In this document: positions 19,426-27,585 of the stretch, piece after piece | How the letters are laid out: every line of letters begins with the position of its first letter | How positions within the stretch are numbered: the stretch's first letter is position 1 | Origin: Ancylobacter polymorphus | GTDB lineage: Bacteria > Pseudomonadota > Alphaproteobacteria > Rhizobiales > Xanthobacteraceae | DNA: 64,000 nt | Reading direction: 5' to 3' | Assembly: GCF_022836935.1 (NCBI RefSeq) | Contig: NZ_CP083240.1 | Span: forward strand, 1 to 64,000 | The notes under the pieces: model-generated | What the model was told of the DNA's origin: nothing | The model's input: only the letters and a program-made list of their open reading frames with translations | The model's database searches: none | Program-made: the position numbers and the translations under genes

Positions 19426-19707
19426 TCAATCCCGCCGCGGCCGGGACCAGATCAGCTGCAGGCCTTCCTCGCCGTCGACCTCGACCAGGGTGGCGTAGAG
19501 GGGCTCGCGGAAGGACGGATCGTCGAGCTTGACCGAGAGGTAGTCGCGGCCGGTTTCCTCGGCGGTCCGCTGCCAGGCCGCGCCGAGCTCGACGTTCTCG
19601 GCGTCGAAGATGCGGAACTGGGGGCCGCGGTCCGACGGGTTCGGGATGCGGACGATGCGGGTCCGGGCCTTGAGGCCGAGGGTGCGGATGTTGCCGGTGA
19701 AGCCGTT
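19426..19707 (-). pseudogene. DUF736 gene, 3' part, separated from its start by the recombinase-trio element
   Basis: Reading leftward, AAC-GGC then TTCACCGGCAACATC gives [18 protein letters not shown] and the rest of a DUF736 domain ([20 protein letters not shown]), ending at 19426. It has no start codon of its own. The missing first 13 codons lie at 26279-26317. The 6-bp sequence AACGGC is present at both breakpoints. Joining the parts gives an uninterrupted 104-residue DUF736 protein, the normal length. Confidence 0.9.
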
Positions 19708-19846
19708 TTAGGTCAGCCGTCAACTGTCATTTTGAGCGGAAGTCGTTGATGTCGCTTCATTATTTGTTGGATGACACGTTCAAGGTGCCCTTTTGCCGAA
19801 TCGCGGCGCCCCGAGGTGGAGCGCCGCGTCCGAGGGTCGGGCTGCC

Positions 19847-20143
19847 TCAGCGCGACCAGAAGAGGGCGAACCCGTCCTCGCTCTCGACCAGGGTGGCGTA
19901 GATCGGAGCGGGGAAGCTCGGGTCGTCGAGCTTGACCGAGTGATATTCCCGGCCGGTCTCCTTGGCGGTCTTCTTCCAGCCGGCGCCGATCTCGATGGCG
20001 CCCGCGAGGGCGCGAAGGTCGGGCGACTTGTCGCTTTCCTTCTCGGCCACGACCAGGCGGGCCTTGATGTTGAGGTTGAGCGTCTTGATAACTCCGGCAA
20101 ACGAACCGTCTTCGTTGCGGGTGAACGTGCCGATCTGAGCCAT
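19847..20143 (-). CDS. DUF736 family protein (intact copy inside the trio element)
   Basis: This 98-residue protein ([20 protein letters not shown], then [20 protein letters not shown]) is a complete DUF736 domain, a family common on Hyphomicrobiales plasmids and ICEs and of unknown function. AAAGGAGAA precedes the ATG. It is a diverged paralogue of the gene the element has broken. Its leader carries the conserved hairpin found upstream of the broken copy and of ardC. Confidence 0.85.
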   Translation of the reverse strand: MAQIGTFTRNEDGSFAGVIKTLNLNIKARLVVAEKESDKSPDLRALAGAIEIGAGWKKTAKETGREYHSVKLDDPSFPAPIYATLVESEDGFALFWSR

Positions 20144-20219
20144 GGAACTTCTCCTTTGCTGTATCAGGTCGCGACCACCGCGGCCTTGATGGCGATCGGA
20201 GAACACCGGGCGACCGACC

Positions 20220-20254
20220 CGCACCCGAAGGGCTGGAACGCAGTGGAAGGCGGC
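20220..20254 (-). promoter_or_regulatory. Conserved leader hairpin, copy 1 (DUF736)
   Basis: On the transcribed reverse strand it reads GCCGCCTTCCACTGCG, then the hairpin GCCC-UUC-GGGU and GCG. It starts 77 bases upstream of the DUF736 ATG. Closely similar sequence lies 79 bases upstream of the broken DUF736 start and 81 bases upstream of ardC. Confidence 0.55.
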
Positions 20255-20624
20255 GCAGAGCCGGGCTTCTTGCCTCGCGAGGAAGCCGCGCGCAGGCGTC
20301 AGCCGAGCACGGCGGGGAAGAAGATCGGCATCGCGCTGTTGCGGGATCGAGGTCGGGCTGCGCAGTAGCCGGACGCGGTGTGAGATACGCCAGCAAGAAA
20401 GGCCGCAGTGGACGCACCCCATTCAGCTTCGAAGGAGAGATCCTGGCTCATGACGCCGATATCCGGACGATGACGACATGCCGAGATCAGGCGCAACCGT
20501 GCATCACGCCCAGGCCGTTCACTGCGACAAGAAGGAAGACGAGTCTCGCTACTTTGCACCTGCGGCATCAGCTTACCGGCGCATGGCGATGGGCCGCATG
20601 GCATGAGCGGGGGGTGTCACGGCA

Positions 20625-21101
20625 TCAGCGTCGCGCCGTGTCCCCATCTGACGATCGCAGCACTGTCGGGCGGCGGACGGCGTCGACCTCCTTCGTCAAC
20701 TGAGCGCTGCGGCGCTCGGCCCTGTCGGCGCGACGTTCCGCCTCGATGGCTCGCCGCATGAGCCCGGCATTCTCGGTCGCGAGCTGTCGGATCCGCTGCT
20801 GCATGTCGTCGATCGCACCGCGCTGCTCAGTAATCTTGTCTTCCATGGTGGCGATCCGGTCGGGCACGCGCTGCCGCTGGCGGGCTCGGGTGAGATCGTC
20901 GAGGATATCGCGGTGATTGGCGTAAATGGCATTGCGACTGAGGCCGGCCTCGCGTGCCAGTGCGGCGACGGTCAGGCGCGCGATCGATGCACTGGAGCGC
21001 TGCCCGGCCCCTCCGACCAGGCGCTCGAGAGCGAGGCGCAGCTTCTCGGCCGTCGCCTCCATGCGCCGATCATGCGGGTTTGCGGCTGGCGGCTTGGCCA
21101 T
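20625..21101 (-). CDS. TnpC-like/DUF6262-type accessory protein of the recombinase trio
   Basis: This 158-residue protein has an N-terminal helix-turn-helix-like region (TVAALAREAGLSRNAIYANH, about residues 45-65) and a long coiled coil (IATMEDKITEQRGAIDDMQQ and on to about 140). This is the shape of Tn554 TnpC and of the DUF6262 proteins found beside recombinase trios. It overlaps the end of the third recombinase by 32 bases. TnpC of Tn554 affects transposition orientation and efficiency. The same role here is inferred. Confidence 0.7.
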   Translation of the reverse strand: MAKPPAANPHDRRMEATAEKLRLALERLVGGAGQRSSASIARLTVAALAREAGLSRNAIYANHRDILDDLTRARQRQRVPDRIATMEDKITEQRGAIDDMQQRIRQLATENAGLMRRAIEAERRADRAERRSAQLTKEVDAVRRPTVLRSSDGDTARR

Positions 21102-22956
21102 GGGGACCCTCTATTGCGGAAAGATCGGACAGAATGCGCTCGCACTCGGCAATACGTGTGTTGGCGAGTGCACGGCTCGCTCCGTCGATCCGTTGGTCGG
21201 CAATCAGCGCGAGATTGCGCTCGAGCCGGGCTTGCCAGACGGGCCGGTGGCGCTCGGTGACGGCGAAGTTCGCGCAGCTCACGCAGGCGCTCTCGGTGCG
21301 CCAGAGCGGGTTCGGGCCGCGTTCGTCACCCATGCAGGCGGCGGTCTCGGCGCGATAGACGCAATAGCCCCAATCGCAGACGCCCAGCCGCATGCCGCTG
21401 TCCTCGATCAGGAAATCGACATAGGCGGCAAGTTCGCCGTCGCGGGTACGGCCCCGGAAGCGCGATCGCGACGACAGCAGTCGTCCAGCCTTGCCGCCGA
21501 GACGCGAGGCGGTGAGCAGTTCCTCGAGAGCGGAGCGGGTCTCTTCGAGGGTTTGAGCGTCCACGAGCTCACCGAGATCGAAATCCGTGCCGACATAGGC
21601 GCTGTCGGTCATGATGCGGGTCACGTGCCCGAAATGATGCTGGAGGGCGTGCAGGCCGGTGCGGTCGCGCTTGCCGACGAAGCGGGCGAAGGTCTTGCGG
21701 CCCTGATGTGTGGTGAGATGCCAGGGTGAGCCATCGTCATTGTGAGGCAGATCGATGAAGGGAGCGAACCGTTTGTTCAGACGGACGATGAGCGAACTGG
21801 CTGTCATGACCTCGGGAGCTCGGCGATCGACGAGGCCGCTGCCGGAAAGAGAGAGCCAAAGCTCGGGTCGGCCCGCGTCGGCGCGAAAAGGCTCCGATAG
21901 GCGATGCAGAATCTCGATGGCGCGCAGGACAGGCGGCGGGACCGGCCACAGATGCGGTGTTCCGGCCTCGCTGGCGGCGGTCTTGAATATCCGACCGCGG
22001 AGGTAGGCGAAGGCTTCGCTGCCATCCGCGGATGGATGTTCCTCGATGCAGTTCGCCTCCAGCGTCAGGATCTCTGAGACCCGTGCGCCGACCAGATAGG
22101 CGATGGTGATGAAGCAAGCCTCCTGGATCCGGTTGACCAGCAGGCGAAGATCCTTGGTCCGGGTCAGCGGTGCATGCCAGGGGGTGTGCTCACCCTCGAT
22201 GGTAGAAAAGCGAAACGACGACACGAGCGCGCGGACGGCCTGCCGGTGAGTGAAGAAGGAACGGCCCTGATCGTCCATGCGAAACGGCACGGCCTGGTCG
22301 CGCAGCGCAATGACGTCGTCGGCTGGCTGCCCGATCAACCGGATCGCAGCCGAGACAAGTGGAACGGCGATGGCGTCCGGCGTGAAGGGCAAGCGCTGGA
22401 CCGTATGACGACTGAACCCGGAGAACCGGCTGGCGCGCTCATCACCGAAGGGATGCTCGGGAGGCGCAAAAGCGAGCCTGGACCGTTGCTGATAGAGGGC
22501 GAGAAGAAGGTTGGCGTAGTCGTGCCTGGTGCCGGGCCTGATCGGAGCTCCTGCAAGAGTTCGTCGTCCTGCCACGTGCTGCATGAACCGTTCGGCTGTA
22601 TCGCGGTCCAGTTGGGCGAAGTTGCGCATCGCCTGCTCGGCCATCCATCGGATCAGGGCGCGAAGCCTGAGCGCGGTCGCGACGAGCGACCTTGCCCGCG
22701 CCTGTCGACGCCCTGGCGGCGGATCGACGTGAAGCGACCAAATGAAGGTGCGTGCGTCCTCCAGCCACCGGCCCCACGGTGGATCGGTGAAACGGCTGCC
22801 GTCAGGCAGTTCGAAAGCCCAATCGATCAAGAGTTGATGGGTTCGCAGGTCGGGCCGCGTGCTGTCGAAATGCCATTGAGGGTCTGCCCAAAGCGACCGT
22901 GACGATACGCGTTGCGGGCGGTCAAAACGGACGAGGTTCTGCGCTTGCGCTGGCAT
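21070..22956 (-). CDS. Tyrosine recombinase, third of the trio
   Basis: This 628-residue site-specific recombinase shows GARVSEILTLE (first catalytic Arg), THQGRKTFARF (His-x-x-Arg), LQHHFGHVT and the nucleophile region DSAYVG. The C-terminal extension has CDWGYC and CVSCANF, a probable zinc-binding knuckle, as in large TnpB-like recombinases. The ATG at 22956 has GGAG eight bases upstream; a GTG at 22962 overlaps the previous stop. It acts with the two upstream recombinases. Confidence 0.88.
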   Translation of the reverse strand: MPAQAQNLVRFDRPQRVSSRSLWADPQWHFDSTRPDLRTHQLLIDWAFELPDGSRFTDPPWGRWLEDARTFIWSLHVDPPPGRRQARARSLVATALRLRALIRWMAEQAMRNFAQLDRDTAERFMQHVAGRRTLAGAPIRPGTRHDYANLLLALYQQRSRLAFAPPEHPFGDERASRFSGFSRHTVQRLPFTPDAIAVPLVSAAIRLIGQPADDVIALRDQAVPFRMDDQGRSFFTHRQAVRALVSSFRFSTIEGEHTPWHAPLTRTKDLRLLVNRIQEACFITIAYLVGARVSEILTLEANCIEEHPSADGSEAFAYLRGRIFKTAASEAGTPHLWPVPPPVLRAIEILHRLSEPFRADAGRPELWLSLSGSGLVDRRAPEVMTASSLIVRLNKRFAPFIDLPHNDDGSPWHLTTHQGRKTFARFVGKRDRTGLHALQHHFGHVTRIMTDSAYVGTDFDLGELVDAQTLEETRSALEELLTASRLGGKAGRLLSSRSRFRGRTRDGELAAYVDFLIEDSGMRLGVCDWGYCVYRAETAACMGDERGPNPLWRTESACVSCANFAVTERHRPVWQARLERNLALIADQRIDGASRALANTRIAECERILSDLSAIEGPHGQAASRKPA

Positions 22957-22958
22957 GA

Positions 22959-24788
22959 TCACTCCAGCTCCGGCAGGGCCGGCATGCTGGCAGCGAGCGT
23001 GCGTGCGGCCTCATGCATATCCGAGGGGAAATCCGGGAGGATGTCCTGGGTGAGAATACGCCATGATGGTGCGTAGAGGAGGTTCCAGCGCCGTGGATCG
23101 AGCCGGTTGCGGGCCTGCTCGAACCGATCGATGGCAGCAAGAATGCGCGCGAGATGCTCCCGATCGACCGGGATGACCAGGCCGGGGCACGCGAGGCATC
23201 CGCCGAAGCGCGGGCACAGGCGTTCAGTGCCATCCCGACCAGGAACGACAGGTGCAAGGCAATCGTGGCCGAAGAGAACGGTGGCGCGAGCCTCGCCAGA
23301 GACCGGCGCCGGCTCGCTGTCAGGCCCGCGCACCCAGGCGATCATCAGGTCTTGCAGGCGGGCTATCGTCTGGCGCTGGAGGCGCGTGGTCTCCTCGCTC
23401 TTGAGATAGGTCTCGGTCGTGGCAGCGCTGGCATGGTTCAGGATCGATTGCGCTGCGAGAACATCGCCGCCGGACGCGCGGTAATGCTCGGTCGCCACGG
23501 TTCCGCGAAACAGCGCGGGAGCAAATCCGGCGATCGGCTCACGGGGCTTGTCGGAATGGGTGGTGTTCCACGCCTCGATACGGCGGTTGGCGCGCTCTAT
23601 GAATCTGAGGATGGCTCGCCGGAGAACCGAGTGTTCGATGACTTCGGTGCGGCTGCGCAGCGAGCGACGGATGGGTTCCTTATGAATGCTGCGCGTCAGG
23701 AAGAGCCGATCCTGCTCGCCGGGTGGCGCCGTCGCAACGATCGGTTCGGTCAAGGCCAGCATCATCTCGATCAGGTTCGGAGCGGCGTATCGCCGACGCC
23801 GATCGAAGGACCGGCGCTGCGCCTTCTGGAGCCGGGCTCCGGTCTTGGCCTTGTTCCAGTCGACGATGACGCGATGTTCGTCGAGCGGGTGGGGAACGAG
23901 GCAGTCGCGGCGGATATGGCGCAGCGGCTCCGGATTGGCGGCGGTCTGGATGGCGATCGCCAGAAAGAACGGCACCAGCGTGTCGGTGGTGATGTGGAAA
24001 TATTGGGACATGGTGCGCGAACCGCCCCAGAACCTGACCAACGTGCTGGACTTGATGCCGTGCTCCTCCAGGACGGCAGTGTCTGGCATGAGGCCGCCTT
24101 CGATCCGGCTGATCCGCCATATCCATCGGTCGAGCCCTTGGCCGCGCAGCGTCTTCGGCGGAAGCTCGGGACGCTGCCTGACCTTCTGCCCATGTTGAAA
24201 CCGCCCCCAAGCCTCGGCTATCTCCTCGTAGCAGGCGCGTAGGATCGCCTTGATCTGATCGGCGGGAAGCCGCCGCCGCGGCTGCTGGTGTGTCCTCCTG
24301 CCGGGAAACGGGTTCCAGGGAATCTCCAGGTCGCGCGCGAGACCGCCCGGCCGATTGCGCTGGCACCATATGAGCAAGGGCCGAAGGACATCGAAGGCGA
24401 CGGCATGCGCGCCGCGTGGTGCACGTGATGCGCCTTCCTTCCTGAGCCAGAGCACGTAGCGGCCAAGGGCTGCGGTATCGAGATCGCTGGCTGTCTCGAT
24501 CATGCCGTCGTCGGCGACGAAGCGGGCAAAGCGACGGGCAGCTCCCCAGGTCGTTCGACGCGTGGCCGGCTGCTGGCCGGCGCCGTACTCACGGAAGGCG
24601 TCAACCAGGAGCCGGCGCAGATCGGCAGGCAGGCCGGATAACTGACCGGGATCGAACCGCTGATCGGGCTTGCCCCACGCATCTACGAAAACGATCGTGT
24701 CGGTGCTCAACGCGGATACCGAGGTCTCCAGCCCCATCGCGGCAACCGGAAGCCGGCGGTCGATCGCACTCCTCCTACGCCCGGTCAT
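22959..24788 (-). CDS. Tyrosine recombinase, second of the trio (atypical active site)
   Basis: This protein of about 609 residues has the recombinase fold with ALFRGTVATEHY at the box II position, SILNHASAATTETYLKSEE with the nucleophile Tyr, and a C-terminal Cys cluster (LCPRFGGCLACPG). Where the first catalytic Arg is expected it has AANPEPLRHIRRD rather than TGLR-SEL, and the usual box II His is replaced. It may therefore be structural or depend on its partners. The start at 24788 overlaps the first recombinase by 14 bases and is the best ATG available. Confidence 0.8.
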   Translation of the reverse strand: MTGRRRSAIDRRLPVAAMGLETSVSALSTDTIVFVDAWGKPDQRFDPGQLSGLPADLRRLLVDAFREYGAGQQPATRRTTWGAARRFARFVADDGMIETASDLDTAALGRYVLWLRKEGASRAPRGAHAVAFDVLRPLLIWCQRNRPGGLARDLEIPWNPFPGRRTHQQPRRRLPADQIKAILRACYEEIAEAWGRFQHGQKVRQRPELPPKTLRGQGLDRWIWRISRIEGGLMPDTAVLEEHGIKSSTLVRFWGGSRTMSQYFHITTDTLVPFFLAIAIQTAANPEPLRHIRRDCLVPHPLDEHRVIVDWNKAKTGARLQKAQRRSFDRRRRYAAPNLIEMMLALTEPIVATAPPGEQDRLFLTRSIHKEPIRRSLRSRTEVIEHSVLRRAILRFIERANRRIEAWNTTHSDKPREPIAGFAPALFRGTVATEHYRASGGDVLAAQSILNHASAATTETYLKSEETTRLQRQTIARLQDLMIAWVRGPDSEPAPVSGEARATVLFGHDCLAPVVPGRDGTERLCPRFGGCLACPGLVIPVDREHLARILAAIDRFEQARNRLDPRRWNLLYAPSWRILTQDILPDFPSDMHEAARTLAASMPALPELE

Positions 24789-25935
24789 GGGGCACCAGCT
24801 CGCCATAGAGATAGGCAAGGCTCTCGGCGAGCGTGTCGGCGTGAAGCTCGACACAGCGTAGATAGATGGCCGTCGACTGGATCGACACGTGACCCAACAG
24901 GACCTGCACGATCTTCAACGGGTTGAGGTCGGGCGCCGTCGTCGCCTGCTTCTGCAGGCGCACGAGCATCGTCATCGCGAAGGTGTGGCGCAGCCAATGC
25001 CCCGACCCGATAAGCCCTGCCGCGCGGAACGCCGTGCCGAACGCCGCAGAGAGTCTCGCTCGGGAAACAGGCTTGCCCTTGCTGTTGAGGAAAAGTGCCG
25101 CCGGCACCCGATAACCGGGTTGAGCCCTGCGCAGGCGCTTCACGAGAGCAGCGCGTTCCTCTCCGACATACCAGTGGGTGCGATCGATCAATCGCAAGGG
25201 CGGATAGACCGATCGCGGCCGGTCGCCCTTGGTGATGGTCAGCGGAATGCTCACGAGCGGAGCCTGATCGACATCGAGATGGGCGACCTCCGGCACCTGA
25301 TGAAGCTGCAAGCCGCAAAGCTCCTTGCGGCGCATGCCGGTCGCCAATGCCCACTCGGCGATCAGGCCATAGGGCGGATCGAGATGCTGGAACAGGCATT
25401 GGAGTTGATCGACGCGAAGCGGACGCGGCAGCCGTTCGGCTTCCGAGATCGTCAGGACGTTCGCCATCACAACAGGCGGACGATGATCCAGATGCGCCAG
25501 CATGCCCTGTCGGCGCGCCGATCGCAGCGACACGTCGATATAGTCGAACGGCAGCGCGTCGATCAGCCTGCGCCGATGCGCCCATGAATAGAAGCGGCAG
25601 ACCGTCCGGACGCGGTCGTTGACCGTCGAACGGGCATAGGGACGGCCCGTATGCGGGCTTGGCGCCGACAGCATCCTGTTGCGGTAAGCTGCGATCGTCC
25701 CCTCATTGGCGAGACGCCAATCCAGTTCGCTCTGTTCCAGCGTGTCGAACCAGTCATGAAGATGCTCGCTGTAGGTCCGCAGCGTCTCCGTCGCATGAGA
25801 GCGGCCGGGGATTGTGGAAAGCTCGAGCAGATAGCTGAAGGCCGGCTCGACGATCGACATCCGTGCGTCGAGCAAAATGGGAAATCCGTTCGGAATCCCG
25901 TCAACACCGGCGACCGCCCGCACGATCGAAACCAT
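24775..25935 (-). CDS. Tyrosine recombinase, first of the trio
   Basis: This 386-residue recombinase has canonical residues: ATGMRRKELCGLQL (Arg), GHWLRHTFAMTML (His-x-x-Arg), LLGHVSIQSTAIYLR (His and Tyr). An N-terminal SAM-like core-binding domain precedes these. The ATG at 25935 is chosen because GGAGAGCAGG lies immediately upstream; another start 18 bases earlier is possible. It is first in the operon and most similar in size to Tn554 TnpA. Confidence 0.88.
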   Translation of the reverse strand: MVSIVRAVAGVDGIPNGFPILLDARMSIVEPAFSYLLELSTIPGRSHATETLRTYSEHLHDWFDTLEQSELDWRLANEGTIAAYRNRMLSAPSPHTGRPYARSTVNDRVRTVCRFYSWAHRRRLIDALPFDYIDVSLRSARRQGMLAHLDHRPPVVMANVLTISEAERLPRPLRVDQLQCLFQHLDPPYGLIAEWALATGMRRKELCGLQLHQVPEVAHLDVDQAPLVSIPLTITKGDRPRSVYPPLRLIDRTHWYVGEERAALVKRLRRAQPGYRVPAALFLNSKGKPVSRARLSAAFGTAFRAAGLIGSGHWLRHTFAMTMLVRLQKQATTAPDLNPLKIVQVLLGHVSIQSTAIYLRCVELHADTLAESLAYLYGELVPHDRA

Positions 25936-26272
25936 CCTGCTCTCCGGAGGCAAGGCACCCGGAGGCGCAAAAGGACATCGACATCGTCCAAGTGGTTACA
26001 CCGTCGATGAAACTGACAAATGACAGCACCTGAAGAAAAGATAAGCGGAGCGCCTACGGCGCGAGTCTTCTCATAGATGCGAGGGGTTCCCCTCGTGCTC
26101 TCCCGTTCGCCACGTGGCAGGGGTGCAGGACTTGTCCTGCACCCCATGGAAAAGCTTGTGGCGTCGCCGCCGCGTCAAGTGCTGTCCTCGCTACGCTGCG
26201 GGAACACTTGACCCGGACGTCTGCGTGCCAGGATCACAAGACAGCGCGCTAAAGGACACTTCCGTGCACGCA
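25936..26272. other. Right end of the trio element, non-coding
   Basis: I find no supported gene between the first recombinase and the right boundary. It should hold the promoter of the trio operon and the right recombination sites, including the inverted GTCCTTTAGCGCG (about 26243-26255). Confidence 0.45.
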
Positions 26273-26278
26273 ACCTAA

Positions 26279-26317
26279 GCCGTTGGCGGTGGAGGTGAAG
26301 GTGCCGATGGTCGCCAT
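26279..26317 (-). pseudogene. DUF736 gene, first 13 codons
   Basis: Leftward from the ATG at 26317 the sequence encodes MATIGTFTSTANG, the typical DUF736 start, and then runs into the trio element (LGCVHGSVL and a stop). The remainder of the gene is at 19426-19707. Its leader, with the conserved hairpin, is intact to the right. Confidence 0.9.
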
Positions 26318-26395
26318 GATGATACTCCGTTCCTGTTTCAGGGCCGCGCCCTCCGCGGCCTCGATGGCTGTCGACCAGACCGGTGACGATCGGAC

Positions 26396-26433
26396 CGCAC
26401 CTCGAAGAGGCTGAAACGTAGTGGAAGGCGGCC
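26396..26433 (-). promoter_or_regulatory. Conserved leader hairpin, copy 2 (broken DUF736)
   Basis: On the reverse strand this gives GCCGCCTTCCACTACG, then the hairpin GCCUC-UUC-GAGGU and GCGG, 79 bases upstream of the broken start. Relative to copy 1 the stem has gained one U-A pair, on both sides, so pairing is preserved. Confidence 0.55.
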
Positions 26434-26437
26434 ATTA

Positions 26438-26493
26438 GCGACTTTCTTGAACCGCGAGGAATGCGAACACAGTTCGCAGGGGAAGAAAGTCGC
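26438..26493. repeat. Nested perfect inverted repeats in the DUF736 leader
   Basis: GCGACTTTCTT (26438-26448) pairs with AAGAAAGTCGC (26483-26493). Inside it TGCGAAC (26462-26468) pairs with GTTCGCA (26472-26478). Copy 1 at about 20265-20325 shows a diverged version (CTTCTT and AAGAAG). These could be a regulator binding site or the 5' end of a structured transcript. Confidence 0.5.
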
Positions 26494-26859
26494 GCAAGGC
26501 CGTTGCGGGAAAACGATCGAGGCGTAGCCGCTCTCCGGTCAGACATGCCCCATCGAGCCCACAGAAGGGCTGGCCATTCGCAACAAGGGGAGGAGCCGTC
26601 TCAAGGCCCGCTCCATCGGCATCGTCCGCGAGCCCTTACAGAAGATGCAGACGGGTTGTCACTCCACGACCGTCAGGAGAGCCCAATGAGCGGCACGATA
26701 ATCCGAAGAGCCTTCACGCACACAACTGTCCCCGATGTCGGGAGCATTTGTACGGCCGGGGAGCACTCCCTCACAGAAGGGCGTACCCCTGTTCATCGGC
26801 ATGGCGACGATGCTGCCATGGCCTAGCGCGTTCAGCGTCGCTTTCGGGTGCGAGGCACC
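26494..26859. other. Region without a recognised gene
   Basis: These 360 bases contain only short frames. One, from the ATG at 26687 with GGAG upstream, would give 46 residues (MSGTIIRRAFTHTT...), but no family is recognised. No structural RNA or repeat was identified. Confidence 0.35.
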
Positions 26860-27153
26860 TCAACCCTCGGGCAAGCTCTCCGGCCACCGTTGCGCACCGT
26901 GCAGAACGCGAAGGATGCGGACCGTCGTTTTGGTCACGACATAGGCCGCGACATAAGGCGTGCCGGCAATCACCAGTTCGCGCGTCCCGTGGATCCTTCC
27001 GGGACGACCGCTTTCGGGAAACTCTCGCAGACGGCGCGCCGCAGCCGCAATCCGCTCATCGACTGAGGCCGCGGCGGCAGAACTATCCGCCTCAATATGA
27101 GAGAATATGCCGTCACGGTCGGAGAGCGCGTAAGCGGACCATACAAGCTTCAC
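26860..27153 (-). CDS. RelE/ParE-family toxin
   Basis: This 97-residue protein (MKLVWSAYALSDRDGIFSHI, then RRLREFPESGRPGRIHGTRE and VRILRVLHGAQRWP) has the RelE/ParE fold sequence. The C-terminal Arg and His residues are typical of RelE-type mRNA interferases. It overlaps the antitoxin stop by four bases. As part of a mobile element it probably acts in plasmid/ICE stabilisation. Confidence 0.88.
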   Translation of the reverse strand: MKLVWSAYALSDRDGIFSHIEADSSAAAASVDERIAAAARRLREFPESGRPGRIHGTRELVIAGTPYVAAYVVTKTTVRILRVLHGAQRWPESLPEG

Positions 27154-27458
27154 GTTGGGACGTCGCTCGCACGACGGCGCGCCGCCGCCCGCCGCTCCGC
27201 GAAATGTGCCTCGGCCTCATCGTCGGAGATATCGGGCCGGGTGTCGTTCAGCGCCTCCAATACCTTAGCCCGGAACCAGGCGTCATGCGCCTCGCTGTTT
27301 GCCACCAGTTCGAGCGGAAGCGCGCCCTCATTGGCGGTGCGGGTGAGCAGGATGCGCACGGCATCGGAAACCGTGAGCCCCATGCTTTCGAGCACGGCCG
27401 AGGCGCGATCCCGGATCTCGGCATCAATGCGGGTTTGAACGAGAGCATTCGCGGCCAT
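27150..27458 (-). CDS. RelB/DinJ-family antitoxin
   Basis: This 102-residue protein (MAANALVQTRIDAEIRDRAS, then LTVSDAVRILLTRTANEGA) has the ribbon-helix-helix N-terminus of RelB/DinJ antitoxins. AGGAGGCG lies just before the ATG at 27458. It is transcribed first and is coupled to the toxin through an ATGA overlap, and it would repress its own operon. Confidence 0.88.
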   Translation of the reverse strand: MAANALVQTRIDAEIRDRASAVLESMGLTVSDAVRILLTRTANEGALPLELVANSEAHDAWFRAKVLEALNDTRPDISDDEAEAHFAERRAAARRRASDVPT

Positions 27459-27585
27459 GGGCGCCTCCTGTATCGCCCGAATGTAATGCAATTGAATGGC
27501 CGGCGCCAGCTTTCTACGCCTCATGCGCTTCCTCGCCTACGCTACAAGATCGGGGAAGGCTATCCGCCCTCCCCTAAAACTCTCA

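Larger units (their letters stand above)
19708..26278. mobile_element. 6.57-kb tyrosine-recombinase trio element inserted in a DUF736 gene
   Basis: The boundaries are defined by the split DUF736 gene. Both ends show TTAGGT pointing inward (19708-19713, and its complement at 26273-26278). The flanking GCCGTT is duplicated (19702-19707 and 26279-26284). The element carries three overlapping tyrosine recombinase genes, a TnpC-like gene and a second DUF736 gene with its own leader, all on the reverse strand. The layout resembles Tn554 relatives and recombinase-in-trio (RIT) elements. Near the ends, GTCATTTTGAGCG (left) and GTCCTTTAGCGCG (right, inverted) may be recombinase sites. Confidence 0.8.
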
